Shown here in pieces: positions 1-10,400 of a stretch of 64,000 nucleotides of DNA. The notes beneath the pieces were generated by a model. That model saw only the letters and a program-made list of their open reading frames with translations, was not told the DNA's origin and searched no databases. A program made the position numbers and the translations under genes. Positions within the stretch are counted from its first letter, which is position 1; the number at the start of each line of letters is the position of its first letter. This DNA is from Yamagishiella unicocca. Lineage: Eukaryota; Chlorophyta; Chlorophyceae; Chlamydomonadales; Volvocaceae. Location of the stretch: NCBI GenBank assembly GCA_003116995.1, contig BDSL01000003.1:186001-250000 (forward strand). The letters run 5' to 3'.

Positions 1-1438
1 CCATCTCCCATACCACGTCACCGTTACAACATTTACCCTCCTCCTGCCTCTCTGCTGTAGGCGGCCTCCTCGGCCTGCCCCTGGAACAGCTGTCGCCGGA
101 GCAAGTCATCCAGCTGCTAAAAAGGCTGCGCAATCGCCTGGCGTGCTTGGTCGACCGGCACCGCTCCCGCCTCTCGTTGCCGCCACGGTCTGGGGCGCGA
201 TGGGACGGCGAACCAGAAGCAGAGGAGTTGCTGGCCGCTGTGGCGGAAGCCTCGTCAGCACAGGCCATCGAGGCGGAGGGCGCCGCTGCTGGGCCCGGCT
301 CTAGTGTGGCCCTGGGCGAAGCGGGGCCGCTGCAGGCCGGCACATCGGGCGGCTTGGGTGCCAGCCGGTAGGTTTGCCCGTTTGCCAGGCGAGGCCATGG
401 GCCGATGGCGTATTATGTAGTCCCCATTGATATCCGCGCCACGTGCGCACAATGGTTATCAGGTTAAACCAAATTATATGGTTTCGTGAAAGCCAGAATT
501 CCCCGCGCAACCCTGTCCTTCGGCCTGTGTCGCTGCCCGCAATCCCCTTTCAGGAACCTCTTGGCCGAGGCCACAGCTTGTCGGGTGCGCAGCGGCACCA
601 GCGGGATGCCGCCCCGTGCACCGGCGCCAGGGCTGCAGGCCGGGTGAGGAGCGGAGGGCGTGTGGATTTGTCGGGGCCGCGGGAGTGGGGCCGTGGGTGT
701 GTGTGCAGCAGCGAGTTGCAAGGAGATGAGGGCGAATGCTGCCGGGCATAGGTCCTCGGCGGTAGGAAGGTACGGAACCTACGGATGGGGGGCCGAACAC
801 TTCTAGCGCTAGCAACCGCTCCTGACTCAGTTCCTGCCAATCCGCGGTTCTCATCTCTGAAGGGGCGTGCGCAAGAAGAGCAAGCCCAGCAAGCCCAAGG
901 CCGGAGCAGCTTCGTCCGGCTCCGGGGTGCAGCCGGACGGCCAGGACTGGTCCGGGGGGGAGGAGAACACCGGACCATCCAGCACGCGCCAGCCGGGGGG
1001 TGGGGGCAAGAGGAAGGCAGGCGGCGCGCTAGACGGCGGCTCCGGAGCGGCGGACGGTGCCGGGTCGCGACGAGGGACGCGCAAGGTGGGCAGTGACAAG
1101 CCGCCGTGCTATGTCGATTACCATCCTTGCCATTCCTCAACAGGACGTTCCCGCCACTTGGCGCCCTTCCCTGTGACCTGCCCCTCCCTTGACCGTCCCT
1201 CCGACCGCCGTGTTTGTCACCTCAGCGCCCCGCTACTCGGTACGACAAGTACATCGACGACGCGGAGTACGAAGAAGCCGACCCGAACGCGGGCCAGGAA
1301 ACCATCGCGGACCCCACGGAGGCGCTCAGTACACTGACTGCGATGGGCTTCACGCCGCGTAAGGCCCGCGGAGCACTCCGAGAGTGCGACTTCAATGTGG
1401 AGGCCGCGGTGGAGTGGCTCTTTGCGAACTGCGTATAA
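1..1438 (+). CDS. C-terminal part of a UBA-domain protein (5' end outside window)
   Basis: Three exons are visible: 61-367, 863-1085 and 1226-1438 (stop at 1436-1438). Their phases fit (phase 2 across the first intron, phase 0 across the second), and the first exon opens after an acceptor at 59-60, so the gene starts upstream. The last about 40 residues form a ubiquitin-associated (UBA) three-helix domain: an MGF loop preceded by ALSTLTA, then an alanine/leucine helix and a terminal AVEWLF motif. The middle exon encodes a lysine-rich, low-complexity basic linker beginning RKKSKPSKPK. UBA domains bind ubiquitin, so a role in ubiquitin signalling or shuttling is inferred. The catalytic or other domain that would name the protein lies outside the window. 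Exon structure is well supported; the family beyond UBA is unknown. Confidence 0.75.
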
Positions 1439-2351
1439 GGACTTCGGGCTCAACATGAAACACCTGCATCGGGGGTAGTGACCATGGTTGCCATAGGGTT
1501 GGAACGGGCGTGTCAGGTCGGGTGCATGTGCTATTTATACGGACGACCCAAATGCTCAGCGATTCGAGGTATTAATCAAGGAGAATTACGACTCCTTAGC
1601 ACCTCGCGACCAAGCTGGTATATGCCAGCAGCTGGCTACTGATGGAGACGGCAGCGATGTCCAAGGGGCATTCCCTTTTGGGAGGATGGGAATGAGTTAC
1701 TATGAGCGGATGAGTAACCGAAGTTTGGAAATGACCAGCCATCCCACAAGATGCATGGGTTTGGTTGCGTTGTGTAGTTCTTCGCGGCAGCTGCACTAGG
1801 GGAAAAGCCATGACGCTCAGCAGTCATCACCCTTGTGGGCTACGCATGGAGTGACTGGGGTTGGTGACGTTCATTCATTGCGGGAATGGAGGGCTGCCAT
1901 GGGCGGTGGCACTCAGGCAGTAAGGGACCAGTGCTCTGCGCACCCGTGAGCGGCTGCGTGGGCTGCAGTGAGCAAGTCGTGTCTCCCAGACCCGATTATC
2001 GATTAAGACACGTTACTATAAGGACGTATATTGCATGTTCGTTCTGATGCTGGGAAATGCCGATGTTGCTGCGGTTATGTGTGAATTGTATCTTTGCAGA
2101 TAGGTTACAGTGACATCGTATCATCCACGACGAGAGCCCAACGCCCGTAGATGAATCGCTTCGCACAGTGTCACCGAAGAAAACGACATGCACCTCCATG
2201 AGCTGAAGCCATACGCGCGGCAGCGCTGCTGCCGCTCCAGCACCATTGATGGCTTTTTTCCACGCCAAGCACGCCCTGCTTTTCCATGCCAAGCACGCCC
2301 TGCTCGTCTCTCATCACTTCACCAAAGAAAATTGACTGACACCGTGAGCTG
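1439..2351. other. Intergenic space between convergent genes
   Basis: Holds the 3' untranslated regions of the UBA gene (plus) and the amidase (minus). No open frame here resembles a known family. A near-perfect tandem pair of about 23 bp (CAAGCACGCCCTGCTTTTCC type) lies at about 2257-2305. Confidence 0.6.
2105..2109 (-). terminator. Putative polyadenylation signal of the amidase gene
   Basis: TGTAA on the minus strand, about 245 nt past the amidase stop. TGTAA is the usual chlorophycean poly(A) signal. A 5-mer is common by chance, so this is only a candidate. Confidence 0.35.
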
Positions 2352-5300
2352 CTATCTCTGCGGCCCCAGTACCGCCATCAGCTTCTCCGTCAGCTCCAGC
2401 AGCGCCTCGTCACTCCCAGGCGGTCCGATGAGGCCCAACCCCACCGGCAGGCCGTCCACTTGCGCAATGGGCAGGTTCACCTGAACAGAGCGACAGCAAC
2501 GATCACTGGTCGGCCGGGAGGAGCAGGCATCGTACGCTTGCAGGCAGTGCGCAGAGGCGCCCAAATCATGTTAAGCACGCAGGATCGAACCGGGTATCGG
2601 CCCTGTGCGAGGTGTTACCAGAGGAGCTGTGCATTCATATATATACGACGCGACGTGCAGCTGCGACACGGCAATGGGCAGGGGCGCAGCAGGAGCCCAC
2701 AGTCCAACTTCCGCTCCCGGCGCCCCGCCCTATCCGCCCCGCCCCGCTGCGAACCCTCTCTGCCGCACCTGCGGCAGGCCCGCCAGCCCCGCGATAGAGG
2801 TGAGGCTGATCAGCCTGGTGCGCCAGGCGTCTAGGTTGGCCTGAGCGGGTGGGGGGAGGGCAGCGTAGTTGCTTTGAGCTGGTTTATAATGTATGCAACA
2901 AACGCAGACCCTTTCCTGATGTCGTTGCGAATCACGCCAATGCGGGCTACTACACATGTCGCGTCGGTTTATAGTTCAAAAACGGCCGCACGCTGATGCG
3001 TAGCAGCGCATGAGGGGTGCCGGAAATGCTGGTACACACGTGCGTAACTTCGGCAGCAGCAGCGGATACATGCGTGAGCCATCGTTGACTCGCCCAGCCC
3101 CCATCGTGCGGCTTCGCCTACTTGCCCGAGGCCCCGTTGTACGGCTTCACCCGGTCCCTGTCCAGCCCTTCTCCCAGCCACCAACCCACCGGCGGCGTGT
3201 CGACGAGCGGTGCGGGGCCGGGCGTGGTGGGCAGCGCCATCACTCCGTCGGTCCCTAGCAGCGCAATCATGTGTTCTCGGATGATGGCGCGCTTCGCGTT
3301 AGCGGCGACAAGCTGCGATCGGTACAGTAGAGCACTGGGGTAAGACATAGAGACCGCGATCCATACCCCAACCTGAAACCACCGCACAGCAGCAGAGTGT
3401 GGGACCCTTCCCCTGCGCGCACCTGCTCCTGTGTAATTGCTGACGCCATGGCAAAGCGGTCCTTAATGCCCGGACCGAACTGCGGGTTGTGCTCAGTCAC
3501 CCACGCGCCGTGCTCGCGCCACACCTCGAAGCCCTGCACGCAAACCCCAAGCGGGCGGTAAGGATAAACGGGGGAAGCGACGGACGGAGCTGTGAGCCTT
3601 GCTGTCGGAAATGGCAAGAGGGTGCAGCAGAGCAGACGGAGCGACGAAGACTGACGATGGCTGCCTAGGCGTGGGAGGAACAGGGGCCTCCTCAGGGGGC
3701 TCGGAGCCCCCCCGCCTGGCGCCTGCGCGCACCTGGCACACGCGGAATACCCCCATCCACTCCACGAAGGCTCCCAGGCCCTGCTCCGCCAGCGGCGCCG
3801 CCACATCCACCTCGCTCGGGTGGCCCAGCAGGTCGCACACCTGGGGGCGGGCACCGTTTTCGGGAACCGTCAGTGCGGTAATCTGGTTGGGTCGTTGGAC
3901 GGCGCCCAGTGGGACTGGACACCGGCACATACAAGTATGGGTAAAGTACTGGTACGCTATAACATCAGTCAACGGCAAGAAACGCAAGTATCGCGCAGTA
4001 TTATCTTCAAAGGCGGTTAGGACTCGATATTAACCTGCAGCCCACTCGCCCGGGCCGGGTCGCTCAATCAACCAACTAACGAACAACCAATTCCCAGGGT
4101 GCGTCTCGCCATACCTTCGTGAAGTCCACGGACATGGCGTCGTAGATGGCTTTGCTGGTGGGCGGGTCGGCCAGCGCAAAGGCGTCCTTGGCAACCAGCC
4201 ACCGGCTCAGCCGCGCCGACCCGCGGGTCGCTGGGTCCAGGAGCACCGACCCGGCCGCGCGGAGTATCGCAGCATCACGAGCAAACCTGGTTTCGGGGCA
4301 CGGGCACACAAGGCATGGATTTGATTTGAGGCGTTCCTGCAGCGATGGCAACAACCTTGCGTACGGTGCATTCATGGGAGTAATGCCGAGGGTGGCGCAG
4401 AAAACGCGATCGCTGGGTGCTCCGTCGTGGCGTCTTGCCGCCAGTACCATTTGGGGCCATAGTCCAACTGGCAGGTACCGGAACGACTGGTACGACAGGA
4501 AACAGCCAATCAGCCCGGGACACTAGCCCCCTCACCACAGCGCACGTACGCCGCACAGACCGCACGAAAAATGCTCAGAACCTCACACCGCAACTGTTCG
4601 GCCACCCGCCCATAGCGGCCGCGGCCCATTGCCCCAAACAATTCACAGCCTGCGCACCATCCCGGCGTCGTGAACGACGGCGCCAGCGCCGCCGTACATT
4701 CGGAGCTGGTCCGGCCCCACGTGGGCCTTACTCCCAGCAGCCCACAGAACGAGGACGGCACCCGAATGGACCCGCCCGTGTCGGTGCCCAGACCAATATC
4801 CACGTCACCGCACGCCACCGCCACCTGCAGGCGGGGCGGGGCAGGAGGCCGGGAAGGGCTGGGGTCGGGACAACGCCAGGGCCGGAGCGGGCTCGGCTCC
4901 TTTCATTCGACTCCTTGGATTAGCCCAGACCGCACTCGTCGATGTATTTATACCCTGCTTAACCACGCCCGTTTTGGTGCCCGCCTCAACACATGCTTGT
5001 TATTACTCAGTATATAAAATAAGAAATCGAGATGACGCATGCGTGTATCCGCACACGCACACATGCGTATGTCTGCCTTTGCTGCTAGAAATTTAGGCGC
5101 GCGCCAGGAGGAGAGAGAGAGTCTACGGACAAGGCGGGCTGGGGCGCCTGCCCGTGTCTCTGCGGGCCGAACCCGCCACACACCGACCTGCCCCAACGCC
5201 CGCCGCTCCGGATCGCGAGCGCAGGCGGACGTGCGCCGCTCCACCGTCCACAACAATAAGGACGTCGAAAAAACGACTCGCAATCACCTCCCATAGCCGC

Positions 5301-6770
5301 CTTCAGCGCAAGTCCATTCAAAACCTCGAGGAGCTGTGGATGTCGCACAGCCGTACCAGAAGATATTACACCTCCAGTCCACATCCTGGCCCGACCCAGA
5401 TCAGGCCTTGCGGACGAGCGCCTTGCGCGGCCCAGCACTTTCATCCCTTAAGCAGCCTGACCCAACCGGACCCACTCGGCCCTCACAAATGCTACCAATA
5501 CACCACACTCCTATCTGCACGCCGTCGACATCCTTTACTCTCTGTGCGCCAGCTCGCCGCACGGTCGCATTCCAGCGCGACTCACCACCCGACGGTGTCA
5601 AACGACGGCGCCAGCGGGCGGCCGCCCTCCAGGTTGGTGCGGCCCCAGGTGGGCCTTATCCCAAACAGGCCGCAGTAGCCCGCCGGCACACGCACTGAGC
5701 CGCCCGTGTCGCTGCCCAGGGAGAGCGGCACGTTGCCCGCCGCGACCACCACCTGCACCCGCGGCCGCCGGGGGACATGGCGGCGGGCGGGTGGGCGTTG
5801 CGCGCAACTCTCGTGCGCCTCAATGCTGCCTGCCCCGCTTCCGTCAAGGTGGGCCCTTCTTCAGGCCCCCTGCCGCCGCTTCGACGCACCTCGAGGCATA
5901 CCCGGCCGCCCCAGTCCCCTAACGAGCGTGTACGGTACGACTCATGACTCACCGCAGAGCCGGAAGACGAGCCTCCCGGGATGCGCCCCGGTGCGGCCGG
6001 GTTGGTTGGCGTGCCGTAATGGACGTTTTCTCCGTTGAGACTGTACGCCAGCTCGTCCATGTGGGTCTTGCCACGTAACGTTGCGCCCGCGTCTAGCAGA
6101 GCCTGATTGGTTGGAGGACCGTAACCATGGGTAAAGCATTATCGCCTATTACTTACTTTGCTGTTTTTAATATAAGCGCGGTCCCCTCCTAGTATAGCCC
6201 TTGCGTGTACATGATCCACGTGTAGGTAAGGAGGTGACGCGTGATCAAGGACAAGAGGGCCGTGCTTCAGGACGTCCATGGTCGGAGCCATGGCTTGGGT
6301 GCCGTGCGATACGGGGGGAGGAAGGTGCACTCACCTGCACGGCTGGAGCTGTCCGTGCAGCTGGAGGGTGCGTCTCCAGCCAGACCGGGTTGCCGAAGCC
6401 GGTGCGGTGACCGGCAACCTGCGGCCGGGGAGATGGAGGGGATGGGCCTGGCCGATGCGCTTCCGTGCTGGGCGCACCAATCACACTCAAGAGTGCATGA
6501 CTCTGCCATTGTCCTGAGGGATTCGATTCATGTGGTGCTGTGGGGCATGTAGGGCGTGTGGCCATTAAGCACGCCCGCAGACGACATGGTCCCCTTCGCA
6601 ACACATAGCATGACCCGCCAAAAACAGCTTACGTCGAACAAGTCCTTAACGGCAAACGTAAGGCCCTTCAGCGGCCCGCCTGGCGCTCCCTGCACCGTTA
6701 GGCTTTTGTCGATGTAGGCGTTATAGGGATCCTTTGGGCCGGCATCTCCAGCGCTGGCGCACGCTTGCAT
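2352..6770 (-). CDS. AMI1-like: Amidase-signature hydrolase, AMI1-like, with a duplicated catalytic exon
   Basis: Exons: 6633-6770, 6335-6418, 5953-6102, then either 5586-5752 (4a) or 4658-4824 (4b), 4115-4286, 3733-3882, 3423-3533, 3190-3312, 2769-2840, 2352-2480. With one copy of exon 4 the frame is continuous for 432 codons (431 aa), close to Arabidopsis AMI1 (425 aa). The amidase-signature triad is visible: Lys42 in FAVKDLFD, cis-Ser119 in GGSSSGSA and nucleophile Ser143 in DTGGS. Each is six residues after its AMI1 equivalent. Further conserved blocks are [25 protein letters not shown] and [11 protein letters not shown]1 hydrolyses indole-3-acetamide to auxin in plants; the algal substrate is unknown. 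The start ATG at 6770 gives an AMI1-length N terminus with no obvious transit peptide. The gene is divergent from the carboxypeptidase and convergent with the UBA gene. Confidence 0.92.
4658..4824 (-). other. Amidase alternative exon 4b (second copy with nucleophile Ser)
   Basis: It has the same length (167 nt) and the same phases as exon 4a, with acceptor CCTGCAG and donor GTGCGC. About 34 of 55 residues match 4a, including DTGGS, RPTWGRT and LAPSF. Differences cluster next to the nucleophile (GLGT for SLGS) and in the stretch after RPTWGRT (SSECTAA for NLEGGRP). Either copy joins to the same flanking exons; inclusion of both would shift the frame. Confidence 0.8.
5586..5752 (-). other. Amidase alternative exon 4a (carries Ser143)
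   Basis: This 167-nt exon is bounded by acceptor GGGTGCAG and donor GTGAGT. It begins in phase 0 and ends in phase 2, so the TGG of a conserved tryptophan is split across the junction. It encodes 55 residues plus two nucleotides and includes [13 protein letters not shown] and [12 protein letters not shown]. It is the copy closer to plant AMI1, with a canonical DTVGW ending. Confidence 0.85.
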
Positions 6771-7456
6771 GCTCCGCTTAGAAGATATAGATTTCCGCGT
6801 TTGGGCAGCTGTAAGAGGTGCGCAAGCCCAGTGGCCTGGGAGGCGACGCGGCAAGTTGATCGTCAGTCGTCGCGTCCAGCTACGACACACATTTGTAAGG
6901 AGACTGGGATAATATGCGAGATATAGCACGACATCAAGTCCCAAGCTTATGCTGCCACAACCTGGAACCACTGATTCACTACCTGGATTTTGAAGCGGCG
7001 AGCTATGGGGGGACGCGACACGGGTTATTGCCCTCTCCAAACCGTTCAGCCTAGTTTGCATTTGCCTATTCGCGCAGTTCACTATACACGAGACAAATGA
7101 GGTTGGTTCCTGGAAATGCTCTCACAACTCAGGCCAGCTAATGCCTGCGTTATATTGTCCGATCTTCACTTGAAGCATTGCTTGCACAGATATCGCAGAC
7201 TGAAAAGGCGGGGACTCCCGCCGTACCCGTACGGAAACCGCTTCCAGGCCGCTATGCGGTGATCCTTGCCTCGCGCCTCGTATTGAAATGCCATACTAAG
7301 AAGAACTCATAGCGCAAACCGCAATCCTGCTTCCTCTGTGATTATGTCCCTTCCTTCCATTCCTCTCTCTGCCTTTTCGTATATACCGGTACACAGCCGT
7401 CGCTGCTGAGGGGCGCGTATCCAGGACGCCTTGCGCCTGTGTGGCGCACCGGAACT
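6771..7456. promoter_or_regulatory. Shared upstream region of divergent amidase and carboxypeptidase genes
   Basis: The 686 bp between the two start codons must hold both 5' untranslated regions and core promoters. I saw no convincing TATA box or other named element. It is called from gene orientation only. Confidence 0.4.
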
Positions 7457-10400
7457 ATGAGCCCGTTGCGAATAGCAGCGGTGCTCTTGGCGGTGCTGCT
7501 CTTGGCACAGTCAGCCCAAGGCGTCAGAAGGCGTTTGACATCCGCAAAACATAAAAAAATAGGATGGGCGTCGCCCAATTTTACTATCTATCATCGCCGT
7601 GAAGACCTTCTGCATGAAGTAGCGGGCATCGTCAAGGCGAACCCCGGCTTTATGAAGGCAAGCTGAATGCCGACGGACAGGAGTATAGGCCAGACGCGAA
7701 CCATAACTGTTGGCCTGCTGGACAGCGCCGTTGCTGCGGGGCAGCTACCTTTAACTATCGCGGCTTTGCCCAGCACGCCCTCCCCCTCCACCCGCCACCC
7801 TCCCCTCTTCCCCCTGCTAGATGGAGGTCATGACGGAAACTGACGGCGGCTATTCTGCAGAGGTCAAGGTACGCTTATGACGACCCTGCCCGATAACCGC
7901 TCGCGCAACCCCTTGAATGTTGCCCGCAGGGCACCTGTTATCCGATAACCTGCCTGCTGGCGTCCTTAGCGCTAAGGATGCCAGCGGGCAGGCTATCAGA
8001 TAACAGCACCTACCCAAGTATGGGGAGTCGAAGACTCCTGCGGCCGCAGTGTCTCCCCCCCAACCCCCCAAACTGCAGCCATGCAGTAACCAGCCCATCT
8101 GCAACCAGTCTCCTGGGTTCCCGGCCACCATGGCTTGCATGTTGCATCCGATGCCCAGACCGACCAACCGCCGCAATGACTTTGACCAGCCCCCTCCTGG
8201 ACAACCCTGTGCATTTCCTCCCCTCCCGTCATCCTGTGCCGTACCGTGTCCCTCCAAATCAAACTGCATCAAACCACGTTACCTATGACAGCAGCCCTCT
8301 CGTCTGCCGCTGTCCCCAATTACCGCTGTCCCAAATGTACTATGCTTGGCACTGAGCTGAGCACGCCCCGGCGCCTCGGTGGTGGCAGGTGGTGACGGTG
8401 GAGCCGGGGGGCTTCTCGGATCGGCAGCAGGAGAAAGCTCGGCTGCTCATGGTAAGACCAATTGCTGCCGACATCGTTGCCTAAGCGCTGTCGAGCATTG
8501 ACTTGGGAGCACAGCAGCGGCAGCGCGCGTAGGGGCAGCTGGCGGAACCCTACGAAGCCTCGGTGCAGCGACATCATATCTACAGATGTGGATAATGCTA
8601 ATATGTTTGTCCTGGGGCGCGCGCGCGGTGGAAGGAATGTGAGGGTTTTTGGGCGAAGACGTCGGCGTGCAGCTGCCTTTCGCCTTTGGCGGTCTGACGC
8701 GGTATGACCGATCTGGATTTGCTTTCTCCGACTCTCAGTCGCCCTTTCATGCTGCTGCTTTCCGCCTTAAATAGGACTTTGGCGAGCACGGTCGCGAGTT
8801 GATTAGCAGTGAGCTGGGGCTCCTGCTGATAAAGACGCTGGCGGATCGTGACGCGGTGACGCACGTGTTTGAGCACGACCCGGTGCGTGGGAAGAACCTG
8901 CAGCGGCTGCTGGACGGCACGGTCATCAAGGTGGGTGGGTGGGTTATGGCCGGCTGGGAGCAGTTGCCCTCGCGCCGTGCTAGGGACGGCGAGCGGTTGC
9001 GGCTGTGGCAGCGGGGAGGGGCATTACACGGCGGCCAGGGCGTTTGTTTCTTGAGCCCTGCGACGAGGGTGCGGGTCGTCAAGGGTGGCATTGCGCGCTT
9101 GTGGCCCCTACCTCCTGGTTAGCTCATGGTTAGCTCTTAGCTCATGGTTAGCTCATGGTTAGCTCATGGTTAGCTCATGGTTAGCTCATGGTTAGCTCAT
9201 GGTTAGCTCATGGTTAGCTCATGGTTAGCTCTTAGCTCATGGTTAGCTCATGGTTAGCTCATGGTTAGCTCTTAGCTCATGGTTAGCTCATGGTTAGCTC
9301 ATGGTTAGCTCATGGTTAGCTCATGGTTAGCTCATGGTTAGCTCCTGCAGGTTAGCTCCTGCAGGTTAGCTCATGGCGCTGAGCCTGGCTGCCTGTGCCC
9401 GTGACGCTCAGGTGACGCACAGCACACGCCAGCTCACGGAACCCTGCCTTACGTTTTCCTTGTTTGTGGTGCGGGCCGTGCTGCGGCCTTCCCCTCCAGA
9501 TCCTGCCAATGGAGAACGAGGGCGGGCGGCGGCTGGTAGAGGACGGCCAGCTGTGCGAGCGGAAGAACGGGCGGGGGGTGGACCCCAACCGCAACTGGCT
9601 GGTGGACTGGGGGACCAAGGAGCCGGACTACGACCCCAACGAAGAGTACCCGGGAACTGCGCCGTTCAGGTGCGCCGCCGCGTGTGCGTGTGTTTTCCTA
9701 ACACGTCGTGTCGCGATTAATTCGATGGGTGCAGGAGCGCAGGCCAGAGACGCGAGGCGGACCGTGCTGCGACCCAGCAGCCATGCTGCCTCTTCGAGCC
9801 CTTGACTCCATTGCTGCCTGCCACTGCTGTTGCTGCTATTGCTACTGCTGCCCACTGCAGCGAGCCCGAGGTGAAGATGGTCCGGAAGCTGGCAGCCGAG
9901 TTCTCGCCCCAAGTCTGGCTCAACATCCACAGCGGGATGGAGGCCATGCTGGCGCCGTGGGACCACAAGGCGGAGGTGGGTGGCGGTCGATCATGGGTGA
10001 CCCATGGGTCTGGTGGTACGCCACTTCTATGTCTGCCAACCGCATGCCCCGGCCGACAACGCCACGCAATGTGGCCCCCGGCCCCCAGCCGCAGCCGGAA
10101 CGCCCCGTCCACCCATGCCCTGCCCTAAACCCTAAAACCCTAAAACCCGTCTGCGCAGGTGGCGGTCGAGGCCAGGGCCGCAGTGGACATGTTGGACGCA
10201 ATCCAGCGGGACATCATGGGCAACACAACATGCGTCGTGGGATCAGGCGGCAAGACAGTCGGGTGAGGAGGGAAGGCGTGGTGTCGGCGGGCTGGCTGGA
10301 CTGGGTGGGCGGCTGCGGAGGGCGGCTGGACTGGGTGGGCGGCTGCGGAGGGGGGCTGGACTGGGTGGGCGGCTGCGGAGGGGGGCTGGACTGGGTGGGC

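Noticed and set aside
147..371. Stand-alone 74-residue open frame near the left edge
   Set aside because: It is the exon 61-367 of the UBA-domain gene read past its donor; there is no need for a separate start.
2560..2640. tRNA-like T-arm sequence GGTTCGATCC on the minus strand
   Set aside because: The flanking bases do not pair into a T stem and no acceptor or anticodon arm is present; it lies in an amidase intron.
3122..3189. Extension of amidase exon 3190-3312 to an in-frame stop at the TAG near 3118
   Set aside because: This would replace the conserved C-terminal blocks; the GTGGGT donor after 3190 joins in phase to 2769-2840 and restores alignment to AMI1.
7439..7456. Earlier start for the carboxypeptidase at 7439
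   Set aside because: That codon is GTG; the ATG at 7457 directly precedes the hydrophobic signal peptide.
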